Below the pieces are notes generated by a model that was not told the DNA's origin, ran no database searches, and saw only the letters and a program-made list of their open reading frames with translations. A stretch of 64,000 nt of DNA from Excoecaria cochinchinensis (lineage: Eukaryota > Streptophyta > Magnoliopsida > Malpighiales > Euphorbiaceae), in the NCBI GenBank assembly GCA_947683425.1, contig CANTUQ010000327.1:1-64000 (forward strand). Reading direction: 5' to 3'. Made by a program: the position numbers and the translations under genes. Below, one piece after another: positions 1-8,968 of the stretch (within the stretch, counting starts at the first letter, position 1; each line of letters starts with the position of its first letter).

Positions 1-489
1 ACACATCTATCAAGAAACAAGTGTAGTTCACTAGTTCCACTGAATGCTCCTATCTCTCGGCAAAGATCGTGTATGTGTGCAATTATGCTTCGGATGTGTC
101 GCCATAGAATAGATCGACCCAGTTCCCGTTCTTTTCCGGTGCACTCGCTTTATATCTCTGATACACAAGGAAGGACGCAGTGGGAAGGAAGCAGCCCTAG
201 GCTCTGTCCGGCTGATCATTCCGCTGGCATCTTGCATTCACGCCTCCGTTCAACTACCGCTCGCGGATGTAGTTATAGATACATTAGTCTTAGTGGATCA
301 TTGGCTTCACATGTTATCTCCTTCTATGACAAGCTGTTGCCATCGCCATCTTCCATATGTCACTTAGTCATCTCTGCCTCGCTGCGGGTCAGCACCTCCA
401 AAAGAAATGGAGGACTTCATTCAGTTACTCCGCGATCACCCTCTGAATGATTAGAATAAGGTAAAGCTTGAAGATAAGTTTTGTACTTT
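1..489. other. Organelle-like DNA, unassigned (possible exon side of a group II intron)
   Basis: No convincing gene. The stretch lies immediately 3' (minus strand) of the group II intron remnant, so it could contain the downstream exon of a mitochondrial gene, but I cannot match it to a known exon. Short open frames on both strands overlap one another and look accidental. The assignment rests only on its neighbour. Confidence 0.35.
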
Positions 490-1375
490 ATAAATTCTCA
501 GTCCCTCTAGTCAGGTGGCCGTTGGCCGGTCTTTCGACCAGATCCCCCTAAAAATTGTATGTACGGGTCTCCCCGCATGCGGCTCACGCAATTCTAGGTG
601 GCCCAGCCCAACATTCATTCGCAAATCTTGTAGTGAAATTGAGACTTCTCGACCTCAGAAGCTAATTCGCTTGTAGGCAGTGCTAGCTGTTGTACCATTG
701 ACTCTATCTATTCATTAAAGTCACTTGAAACCATTTTTTATTTTATATAGGCTTGCTCCCTCTTTTTCCAAGAATTCATGCACTTCCCTTTACTTCATTA
801 TAATAGGGGAAAAGCCTTCCATTTCCATCAAATGTCCTGGCCTCCCCCTGGCTCTTCCATCGTCCGAGCTCCCTTTCCTACCTATGCTCCCCCGGTATAG
901 GTGTACCATGCTTAGCGTATGTAGCATTTTTCGCCGGACGGTCTTTTCCAGTAGTGCCATTCTCCCCGCTGGCTGTATGGGCGGGTTGTCCCTCACTACT
1001 CGCATTTTGTTAGGCAGCCATAGATTATATTATAGGAACAAATGTAGTTAAATGAGACAGCAGGCGGGTTACACATTCCACTGTGCCGAGATGTGAGGTG
1101 CAGGTGGTAATGATCACCCCGGGGTATGCACTAGCGTCCTTGACAGGCACTCAAGGACCCGCCAACGGTTATGAAAACCCGGGTCGATTGGTCCTCCATT
1201 CATCCGATTGGAGGTGTGGATAACGAGGCCACCTTCACAACCTTCTCCCTTCTGTCCCTATGTTGTAGTAAGGTAGGGCGGTTTGCTTGAGTTGCTCAAC
1301 CGCCCCCTAGCCTGGTGCTCATGCGCTACGGAACCTCCACCGTACTAGGGGACCAAGCAGGGCATAGCTAACGAC
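490..1375 (-). other. Group II intron remnant, mitochondrial type
   Basis: Read on the minus strand, the segment starts near 1375 with a structured GC-rich part resembling domain I of plant mitochondrial introns (GGGGGCGGTTGAGCAACTC, then AAACCGCCC, forming a stem). It ends near 552 with a recognisable domain V. Such introns occur in mitochondrial nad, cox2, rps3 and ccmFC genes; I cannot say which gene this came from. No maturase frame is visible, and the small frames inside are not coding. Ends are approximate. Confidence 0.5.
552..585 (-). ncRNA. Group II intron domain V (decayed)
   Basis: The minus strand gives a 34-nt element that begins GAGCCGCATGCGGGGAGACC and matches the usual domain V layout, including the AGC triad at positions 2-4 and a GAGA tetraloop. 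The 3' strand has several C-to-T and G-to-A changes from the family consensus, so the lower stem no longer pairs well. That pattern fits decay after transfer to the nucleus. Confidence 0.55.
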
Positions 1376-2788
1376 ACATTGTACTTGTGGGAATTCAATT
1401 TAGGGCTTAAACATATGCTGTGAGATAATCGCACTAGGTCTTGGAATCAGTATTAGCTCTGTTTTCGCTGTTCTAGAGTCGTTTAATTGCTCGTGTTGAA
1501 TCAGCCGGGAGTTCAACCGATTCGAATAAAAGGTTCTCGCAATAGAAGATCTGTACCAAGGGTAGAGGGGAAGTTCTGACTCTCAGTCTTTCACAGTGAA
1601 AGAACCCTCGGCTAATTCAATTATTTCAGCTCGAGCGAGATAATTAGCCTGTGTTAGCAGGGAAAGAAGCAAGGGATTACTTGCTATTTGAATGTCTTCC
1701 TTAGCTTGAACAAGGCCATCAATAAGTAAGCTCTTTCTACTGCACCTCCAGTTCAAGTCTTTGATGATTATGACCAATATGCTGAAGACTCTCCCGACCC
1801 TTTTTAACAGTTATAAAAGTGGGTAAGACCTTCGAATGGTTTTGCTATTCGACCGATAAAGCTTAGTGGTTTTGTGCAGGCGAAATAGACTCTCCTGAGG
1901 GAGGAGATGTCTTCTGGTCTGATGTAGCCAATCAAGGCTAGGTCAAAAAGGTTATCAATTTCAACATCTTCGATTCTGAATCAAGCAATTACAACCCAAG
2001 AAGTAATAAGTACTTGGGTGTGAACTTGGAAACCTCCTATTTTCCAATAGAAATGCTGGCCTACTTCCACACCCGATATATCATTTAATCCTTTTAGTGT
2101 GTTGATGGAACATGATAGAACATTCATATTACCCTTCTAGTTCTAGCAAAAGAAATAGGAAATCTGCTACGGGTTGGGCTTGGCTTACCGACTTAGCATG
2201 CTTATCCGGCATTGAATGCCTAGCTCTATTCTTATGGTACTACTGATTTCCAAACAACAGCTGCAGCTATTGTTGCTATTCATTTCGCTCCTTCGCCTGA
2301 TTTATCTTCTAAGGGGTACACCTAATTAATCTGTAGAGAGGCAAAGGCAAAGCGGTTTGCTATTATTGCTTCTCATGTTCCCCTTTTTTCTAGGGGTTAT
2401 TCTGCTCGGGGTGTAACCCCATTTTCGACATTTTTATCAAATCAATGCCCCAGAACTGCTCTATTGCTACTTCGGCCAACCCGAAAGCTTTCTTTCCTCG
2501 ACAATAACGAATAAAGTAGTCACAAAGGACTATAAGCCTTAGAACAAATAGATCAATTCACGTCCTCTGCTAAGAATCTCTCAGATTCGGTTCTTGAATC
2601 TTCCCCGGCTGTAGCCGCACCACAAAGCCTCATAGAGGTAGAAGTCTGGAATGGAAGTTAACTCGCTCTATTTTTTTTCATTCAAGCCCTCGAATCCTAT
2701 CCTTCTTTTTCACTGGATGAAGTTACTTGGCGCTGTTCTGATAACACGAGCTAAGGGACGTTTCAAATAAATTGAAAAAGAAATTGAA
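1376..2788. other. Organelle-like intergenic DNA, no gene recognised
   Basis: Mixed-composition DNA between the group II intron remnant and the plastid-type block. No tRNA, rRNA or convincing reading frame was found. A 64-codon minus-strand frame at 1583-1777 has no feature I recognise. The context suggests mitochondrial intergenic sequence. Confidence 0.35.
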
Positions 2789-2903
2789 ATGATTGAAGTT
2801 TTTCTATTTGGAATTGTCTTAGGTCTAATTCCTATTACTTTGGCCGGATTTTTTCGTTACCGCATATTTACAATATATATAGGGTGATCAGTTGGACTTT
2901 TGA
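2789..2903 (+). pseudogene. petG: petG pseudogene (cytochrome b6f subunit V), plastid-derived
   Basis: PetG is a small single-membrane-span subunit of the plastid cytochrome b6f complex. The first ~20 codons (MIEVFLFGIVLGLIPITLAG) are intact. A one-base insertion at about 2856 then shifts the frame, and the restored frame carries a TAG near the C-terminus before the usual GDQLDL end and TGA at 2901-2903. It is the first member of the petG-trnW-trnP-psaJ-rpl33-rps18 order typical of plastid DNA. The lesions make it non-functional. Confidence 0.85.
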
Positions 2904-3025
2904 TTAATATTAATTAACACCTTGTTTTTTTAACCTCCTCCTTTCTTTAATCCGCAGGAGGTTAAATTCAGATTGCTCTTCTATTTTTCTGTATAAATAT
3001 TGGCCTAAAAAAAGAAGAAGAGAAT

Positions 3026-3099
3026 CACGCTATGTAGGATTTGAACCTACGACATTGGGTTTTGGAGACCCACGTTCTACCGAACAGAACTAAGAGCGC
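3026..3099 (-). tRNA. trnW-CCA: tRNA-Trp(CCA), plastid-type, probably decayed
   Basis: A 74-nt minus-strand cloverleaf starts GCGCTCTTAGTT and has a CCA anticodon and a TTCAAATC T-loop. It matches the plastid-type trnW that plant mitochondria also use. One acceptor-stem base is changed (AGAG to ATAG near the 3' end), which breaks a pair, and one D-arm base is altered. It is therefore likely a relic here. It sits between petG and trnP as in plastid DNA. Confidence 0.85.
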
Positions 3100-3284
3100 T
3101 TTTTTATCCCAATCTCAAAAAAGGAGATTGCAAGTAAAAAAGATTCTTTTTTTAACTCCACTACATCTTGAATGCTTATACTATCATATAAAATATGATA
3201 TATATTACAGATTAGGTATGCCCAATTTTCAATTTTAATTGATCTCAATTGATCCCTTCTTATTGCCCGAGACGAAGTAATAGG

Positions 3285-3358
3285 TAGGGATGACAAGATT
3301 TGAACTCGTGACATTTTGTACCCAAAACAAACGTGCTACCAAGCTGCGCTACATCCCT
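3285..3358 (-). tRNA. trnP-UGG: tRNA-Pro(UGG), plastid-type
   Basis: A 74-nt minus-strand cloverleaf starts AGGGATGTAGCGCAGCTTGG and has a TGG anticodon (GTTTTGGGT) and a GTTCAAATC T-arm. It pairs with trnW in the order seen in plastid DNA and in plastid-derived tracts of plant mitochondria. The body is close to the plastid sequence with a couple of substitutions (GCGCG to GCACG in the D/anticodon region). Activity in a nuclear location is doubtful. Confidence 0.85.
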
Positions 3359-3737
3359 TTCAATTGGGTTACAATGTTATTGTAAAGAATACCCATTTTG
3401 CTTTCCAAATAATTATCTCATTTCTCATTTTCCTCATTGATATCGATTGCCATTTTTTTCTTTTGATCTCATATCATATATTATAGAATAATAAACTTAC
3501 GTAAATTTTGCAAATCCTCGGGAAAAATGGGGGACGTATTTTTTTAAGAAAAGGAAAATCTTATCTATCGAATTGTTGTACATTTGAATTTGAATTAGAG
3601 ATTCCGTGTACAAAAAAAATGCAAGTGTCCTTTAATTCCATAAACATCTGATTAAATATGTATTATTATTATGTATTAGAATAAAAGAAACATTATTTAT
3701 TACACTAACAATAAAGAGTAAAGAAGGAGAATTTTAA

Positions 3738-3872
3738 AAGCGAGATCTAAAAACATATCTATCTGCTGGCACCGGTAATAAGTACTCTATGGTTACGTCT
3801 TTAGCAGGTCTATTGATAGAGATCAATCGGTTTTTCCCAGATGGATTGACATTCCCTTTTTTTTCATTCTAG
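3738..3872 (+). pseudogene. psaJ: psaJ pseudogene (photosystem I subunit IX)
   Basis: PsaJ is a ~42-aa membrane subunit of photosystem I. The start codon is lost (ATG reduced to AG at 3739-3740). RDLKTYLS follows, then a one-base insertion shifts the frame through the middle of the gene. The frame is restored by a compensating deletion before SLAGLLIEINRFFPDGLTFP. The end (SF, then TAG at 3870-3872) is recognisable. Position between trnP and rpl33 agrees with plastid order. Confidence 0.85.
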
Positions 3873-3884
3873 TCATTAATGCGT

Positions 3885-3923
3885 GGGGGGGGGGGGTGGG
3901 TGGGGGGGGGGGGCGGGAGGGGT
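3885..3923. repeat. G-rich homopolymer tract
   Basis: Two long G runs separated by TGGGTG, followed by CGGGAGG. The tract lies in the psaJ-rpl33 spacer. Slippage or assembly error is likely, so its exact length should not be trusted. Confidence 0.8.
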
Positions 3924-4354
3924 GAAGAAGATTAAAGATATAATTAAATAACTGTGACTACTAGTCCCCTCTTCTTTTTTATTTAATTAGAATAAGTTAG
4001 AAAAGAAAAAGAATAAAAGTGGATTCAACTTCAGCAAAACTTGGAACTCGAGGCCCGCGCTTCAAGTAAAGTAACTTAACTTCAATTAAATTAAGAGAAG
4101 GGAAGAGGAAATGTGGTTAGTGCAACAGTATTATACAAGACGCTTAAATAAAATACTTTACTATGATTCTAATCTAAACTTCTAAAGTTTAAAATCTTTG
4201 TATTACTTATTATTACTATAACTATATTAGTTGCAATGAAATCTTTCATAATTTGGATTTCGAGTTAGCAACTTCTATTTTTTTCGTTCATCTCTTCGTC
4301 ATTTCAGATCTAAAAATAGAAGAGTTGAGTGAATAAAAAATCCCAAGGAGGTTC

Positions 4355-4564
4355 ATGGCCAAGGGGAAGGATGTACGGGTAAGGGTTATTTTAGAATGTA
4401 CCGGTTGTGCTCGAAACATTGTTAATAAGAAATCAAAAGGCATTTCCAGATATATTACTCAAAAGAATCAACACAATATGCCTAGTCGGTTGGAATTGAG
4501 AAAAATTAGAAAATTCTTTCCCTATTGTTACAAACACACAATTCATGGAGAGATAAAGAAATAG
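4355..4564 (+). CDS. rpl33: rpl33, plastid-type ribosomal protein L33 (open frame in transferred DNA)
   Basis: The 69-codon frame matches plastid ribosomal protein bL33: N-terminus MAKGKDVRVRVILECTGC, middle GISRYITQKN, C-terminus CYKHTIHGEIKK. A ribosome-binding-like AAGGAGG lies about 5 bases before ATG. It is 3 residues longer than the usual 66 because of a small insertion around ELRKIRKFFPYC, which also disturbs the second cysteine pair region: only one cysteine remains where CPYC is usual. Loss of that zinc ligand argues for a relic even though the frame is open. Neighbours psaJ and rps18 are clearly broken. Confidence 0.8.
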   Translation: MAKGKDVRVRVILECTGCARNIVNKKSKGISRYITQKNQHNMPSRLELRKIRKFFPYCYKHTIHGEIKK

Positions 4565-4788
4565 AGGGAACTGATCGCTTGCGTGTCACCGAAGATTAAA
4601 ATGACATAAATAACATACATAAATAACATCATAACATATTCTATATTCATATTTTAATATATATATAATTTATTATATATAAATAAATAAAGTAAATATA
4701 AAATAAACAATCAAAATCCTATTTCTTAATTGTACAATCATTTTGGATCCAATAAAATTGGATTTTCGAACTAAGGAATAAATTAACC

Positions 4789-5064
4789 ATGGATAAATCC
4801 AAATGACTTTTTCTTAAGTCCAAACGATCGTTTCGTAGGCGTTTGCCCCCGATCCAATTGAGGGATCGAATTGATTATAGAAACATGAGTTTAATTAGTC
4901 AATTTATTAGTGAACAAGGAAAAATATTATCTATGCGGGTGAATAAATTGAGTTTAAAACAACAACAATTAATTACTATTGCTATAAAACAAGCTCGTAT
5001 TTTATCTTTGTTGGTCTTTGCCGATTCCTATCAACATGGTGCACCTCTTAGTAAAGGGGCGTGA
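4789..5064 (+). pseudogene. rps18: rps18 pseudogene, truncated
   Basis: The start MDKSK is followed by TGA at 4804-4806 (CGA to TGA). The frame then continues with LFLKSKRSFRRRLPPIQ and reads as plastid ribosomal protein S18 to ARILSLL (about 5015). After that the sequence changes to an unrelated tail (VFADSYQHGAPLSKGA) and stops at 5062-5064. So the gene has an early stop and a lost C-terminus. It is the right edge of the plastid-type tract. Confidence 0.85.
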
Positions 5065-5960
5065 AAACGCTATGGAGACTTTGACCGAATGAATAGGGAT
5101 CCATTAATAGACATTTTTTTGAGGTCCAGGATGAACGCTTTTTTCGTTCGCTATGTGCTGACTAGATGCGTACTCGCGTGATTGATCGATGGATGGGGGA
5201 ATTTCATGAATGATTAGACCGGCCTAACCTAAAGTAAAGGCTCTTCCCTCTCTTGATGGCGAATCTTGATTGACTTGACATCAACTTAGAAATAAATTAA
5301 AGACTTTAAACCTAAGATAGAAGTTCCACGAATCACCAATCCCGCTATACAAGACTATATTAAAAGATAGAACATGTGATGACAATCGCATTGATGAGTG
5401 AACGGCCGAAAGAAAGCATCGTCACTTGACTTGAGACCATAGGCATACTTTGATGCTAACTTATACCTCTCGAGCAAGGGCCTTAGCCCTTTTACAAAGA
5501 AGAATATAATAAAGAGAAAGGCAAAAGATGCTTTTTAGCCCATAACCCTCTTCTCTTATTTCTTGCTTGTCCAGCCTGTTCGAATACCCGTAATGAAAGA
5601 GGTTCTATCCTTTTCTCGGCCTAACCCCTCAAGCGAGTTCCTTCAATTAAGGAAGTAAGCCAGATGAAGCTCCTAATAAAGAAAAGTAGTAATCCGGGGG
5701 AGCAAGTTTGAAGAGTGATTTTCTAGTTAAGGTTAGAGTGACTTCTATTCCCCCCATATAGAGTCTTGTCCAGCAAGCTCTTTTGCTAGTACTAGAGTGA
5801 CCATCAAGTAAAGCATGCCCGAGTGTGATAAAGTAAGTAGCTTCACTCCTCTCCTTGCAAGTTGAGCTCCTACACTCCAAGATCATAGAGCAAAGCGAAT
5901 ACTAATGTTTGGAGCGATATTTGGCTTGAAGAGGGAAGGTTGATCGATCTATTCGAAGAG
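5065..5960. other. Organelle-like intergenic DNA, no gene recognised
   Basis: DNA following the rps18 break. No tRNA, rRNA or known protein is visible. The 79-codon minus-strand frame at 5647-5886 shows no domain I recognise. The texture resembles mitochondrial spacer sequence. Confidence 0.35.
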
Positions 5961-5970
5961 AGAGTGATCT

Positions 5971-6246
5971 ATGATTCTGGCTCATCCGAAACCCCGGACC
6001 AAGAGACGAAAAATGTGTTTTCCAGAGTTTCATCCTAGAAAAGAGAACTTTAACAAGGTCCTGATCAGGGTCAAACTTACCCTTCATTTCCCTTTTTGGG
6101 AAAGAAAGTACTGGAAAAATCCACTACATCACATTGGTGAATTTGTTAAGGCGGGTGGACCACTTTACAGGCATGGTATCAGGAACTGTGCTCGCATCTG
6201 CTTCACAGTGGACTTGGAGGGCTACTGGACTCAATCAACCCGCTAA
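5971..6246 (+). pseudogene. LINE-like ORF fragment with DUF4283-type domain
   Basis: A 91-codon frame reads FHPRKENFNKVLIRV near residues 20-34 and then WERKYWKNPLHHIGEFVKAG and NCARICFTVDLEG. This matches the usual order of a DUF4283 domain in plant LINE-type first ORFs (…VWIRLPGLP…IG..IGKFVKAD…ARICVEVDL). Only this middle part is present: there is no zinc knuckle, endonuclease or reverse transcriptase downstream. It is a small relic embedded in organelle-like DNA. Confidence 0.6.
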
Positions 6247-6369
6247 GAGTACTGAACGGAAGGAAAGTAGCCGTCCCTTACCTTCTCGGATGATGACCTA
6301 AAGGAGCTCTTACCGGGAGGACTTCTGCTTCTCTACACGTAATGGTGATTAGAAAGGGCTACAGTATTC

Positions 6370-7060
6370 CTCTCTCCCTGATTGATACTAGGGTTGAATC
6401 TTTGCCCATCTTCCACGCTCCGATATCTAGACATCCTAGAGTCAAGTCTCACCGCATCGGGCATGACCATTGCTGCCTATGACAGTCAAAAAAGGGAAAA
6501 GAGAACCTCATTCAGTTGGACTTCGAGTTTGGGCCTATGGTAGTCCCAATCGAATTCATTCTATGTGCTGGATATTTTTCACTTCAACCAGCAGAAAATG
6601 GCTATAAGTCCTCAAGGCGGTCGCATCAACCTACCACCAGTGCATAAAGTTCCCTTACCGGGGAAGTGTCTTCGTGTTCTACGGAGACCCCCCGCTAGAA
6701 TGGCACAATTAAGACACCATCTCTCATCTCCCATCAGCATACCGAGCGCCTGAGCAGAAAAATGGACTTTCTCGTAGAGCTTGGTCATCTTCTATGGCGA
6801 ATGGGCTATTAGCCATTCAAGGCCTGTTAAAAAGGACGTAAGGAAAAAGAAACCCGCTCCCAGTGGCAAAGGAAAAAAAGCAGAAAGGTTTGGGGTACAT
6901 CCGGGAAGGAGCTCACCATTAAATCAAGATCATGACCAAGCCAAAAGGATGGCATCCACCTTTGACCTGGACCATACAAACCTACTTCAAAAAGAGTATA
7001 ACCACCTAATAAGAATAAGGCCGGTTGATGAAGGTCCACTTGTCCAAGCTCAGTGAAGAG
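6370..7060 (+). pseudogene. Gypsy gag-pol remnant (protease and G-patch region)
   Basis: Read across frames, the segment gives MTIAAYDSQKK, then LDFEFGPMVVPIEF, which resembles the retropepsin region of Tat/Gypsy elements (compare LTITAYDNSRRQ and EVEFVVLPIPANF in element D). Further right, KGLGYIREG resembles the G-patch segment (KGLGYRGG in D). Frameshifts and stops break it throughout and no reverse transcriptase follows. It is more diverged from elements B-D than they are from each other. Confidence 0.5.
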
Positions 7061-7293
7061 GACATTTGGCAACACCTCTTCTCGATCAAAGCCATATGAC
7101 AATTCTCTGATCCGATTTAGGCCTAGGACCGAACTCCCTTCCTTTCACAGGTGACTCTGACTCCTAGGGTGAGCTCCCAAGCGATTGATTTATTAAGACT
7201 AAACGTCTTACCTTAGTCGTTGGCCATGCTTTCCTTCTCTTCGATAAGTAATTACCATTACCTGAGACTGAAAATAATACTAAAAATAAAGAA

Positions 7294-7756
7294 ATAAGGC
7301 TGCTATTCCTGACCAAAGGGAAGGATTATAGTCAAGGCCTTACCGTATAGTAGTTGGATAAAGGGTATGTAACAAAATATGGGTATGTAAAAAGAGGAGA
7401 ATCCACTAGTATCATGATATGGGAGACAAAAAATCTACTAAAATATCATATATAATATAGAAATCCATTTTGGGGCTTAAATTTTGATGTCATTTAATTT
7501 TCAAGGCTCCCCCCCCCCCCCCCCCCCCCCCCCGATTTTTGCTACTCTATTAAGGAAAGAGGAGCGAGGGCTTTCTTCCACTCTGATTCACCTCCGGTAT
7601 ACCCTATGGAATATGTTTTTATTTACATTTTTATAAGGAAAAATAGTACTTCTTTGAGGAGCTATAGAGTGAATTAAAGTACTCTATTACTTCACCCTTC
7701 AGTCAGTTCCTCTCTCCGGTCTATTCCTTCCCTTTGGTCAGGAATAGCGGCCTTAT
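7294..7756 (+). mobile_element. Foldback/MITE-like element, copy 1
   Basis: The segment starts ATAAGGCTGCTATTCCTGAC and ends with its inverse (GTCAGGAATAGCGGCCTTAT), giving terminal inverted repeats of about 35 bp. It has no coding capacity. A C run of about 25 bases lies inside. A second copy in opposite orientation ends at 8968, so the two together make a large inverted repeat. The superfamily is not clear from the ends. Confidence 0.6.
7509..7533. repeat. Poly-C tract
   Basis: About 25 consecutive C bases inside copy 1 of the inverted-repeat element. The matching place in copy 2 (about 8742-8755) is a shorter, interrupted G run. Slippage is the simplest explanation. Confidence 0.85.
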
Positions 7757-8513
7757 CCCCTTCACAACTTCCATTTCATTGAAGTTTCCTTCGGCCTCTT
7801 AAATTTCATTGAAGTTGTTACCGGGGTCCCAGATTTCACTTTTTGGAGCATTTACTGGGTTTCTCTCAAGAGGACCTGTAAACACTTGAAAAAGGGCTCT
7901 AAAATATCTTCTGAGGCAGCATTTACCGTCGTTGAATTCTAGGTATCGTAGGTGATATGAGAAACTAACAGTCATATCTAGCTGGAAGGAAATATGCCCT
8001 TACGAGTTTCCCTAGTCTGTGACAGCGATTAGACGAGACGGCTCATATTCTCCTTCTCTTCCTGAGTCGCTTATGAGGTATCGGGTAGTCCAGAGCTACT
8101 GTTGAGAAGGGGGTCATTGTGGAAATAGCACGAGGGGGTGGTGTCCGTCTATCAGGCTTTTCCACCTCGATGCGCTATGCTGTAACGACGGTGGCTCCAT
8201 ACGGTATATATACCTTATGGGATATGTTGGATTTCGAAATCTCGTGCAAGCACGATTTTTCGAAAAATTACTTTTTTTGCATGAATAGTCTACTTCACTT
8301 AGTCCCTCGTAAGGCTCTCGCGTGCACTCGCACGTATCCCTAAACGTGTTCCCCTCCTAACCTCCCCCGGGGAGGGGCCTCTACTCTTCTCTCTCTAGGA
8401 GCTGCTTCTCCAGATTACGGCTCACCCTCTACTTTTGGTGCGATGGGTGAGCCTCAGCCTCTATATCTCCCTAGGATAAGCCGGCTAGAGAGAGCTATTA
8501 TAGCAAACTCGGG
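7757..8513. other. Unassigned spacer between two inverted element copies
   Basis: No gene recognised. The segment contains a perfect-arm hairpin at 8233-8264 (TTCGAAA..TCGTGC / GCACGA..TTTCGAA). A 74-codon frame at 8119-8343 spans that hairpin and has no recognisable domain. The flanks resemble mitochondrial spacer. Confidence 0.35.
8233..8264. repeat. Short inverted repeat (hairpin)
   Basis: The arms TTCGAAA and TTTCGAA, and inside them TCGTGC and GCACGA, are symmetric around AA with a small internal loop. It could be a transcript-end stem-loop of a mitochondrial gene, but there is no gene beside it to support that. Confidence 0.5.
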
Positions 8514-8968
8514 AAGGCCGAGAGAGGAACAAACCGAAGGGAAGGACAGACCGGAGGGAGGAACTGACTGAAGGGTGAACTAATAGAGTACTTTAATTCA
8601 CTATACAGCTCCTAAAAGAAGTACTATTTTTCCTTATAAAAATGTAAATAAAAAAAATATTCCAAAGGGTATACCAGAGGTGAATCAAAGTGGAAGAAAA
8701 CCCTTGCTCCTCTTTCCCTTAATAGCATAGCGGAAATCGGGGGTGGGGGGGGGGAGCCTGGAAAATTAAATGACATCTAAATTTCAGCCGCAAAATGGAT
8801 TTCTATATTATATATGATATTTTAGTAGATTTTTTTATCTCCCATATCATGATACTAGTGGATTCTCCTCTTTTTACATACCCTTATTTTGTTACATACC
8901 CTTTATCCAACTATTATACGGTAAGGCCTTGACTCTATTCCTTCCCTTTGGTCAGGAATAGCGGCCTT
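8514..8968 (-). mobile_element. Foldback/MITE-like element, copy 2 (inverted)
   Basis: The reverse complement matches copy 1 along its length: the outer end reads AAGGCCGCTATTCCTGACC, followed by the same TCAAGGCCTTACCGTAT segment and the same A/T-rich body. The inner end (about 8514-8560) is more degraded. Both copies have no frame. The opposite orientation makes the whole 7294-8968 interval able to fold back on itself. Confidence 0.6.

Noticed and set aside
73..450. 125-codon plus-strand frame
   Set aside because: No domain, cysteine-serine-rich composition, and an overlapping minus-strand frame. Possibly antisense to a mitochondrial exon.
725..1051. Overlapping frames on both strands near 725-1051
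   Set aside because: They lie inside the group II intron remnant, overlap each other, and show no maturase or known protein motif.
3885..3923. G-rich tract as a quadruplex regulator
   Set aside because: Long G homopolymers in a dead spacer are more simply slippage or assembly error; no gene depends on it.
5647..5886. 79-codon minus-strand frame
   Set aside because: No domain, and it lies in spacer-like DNA.
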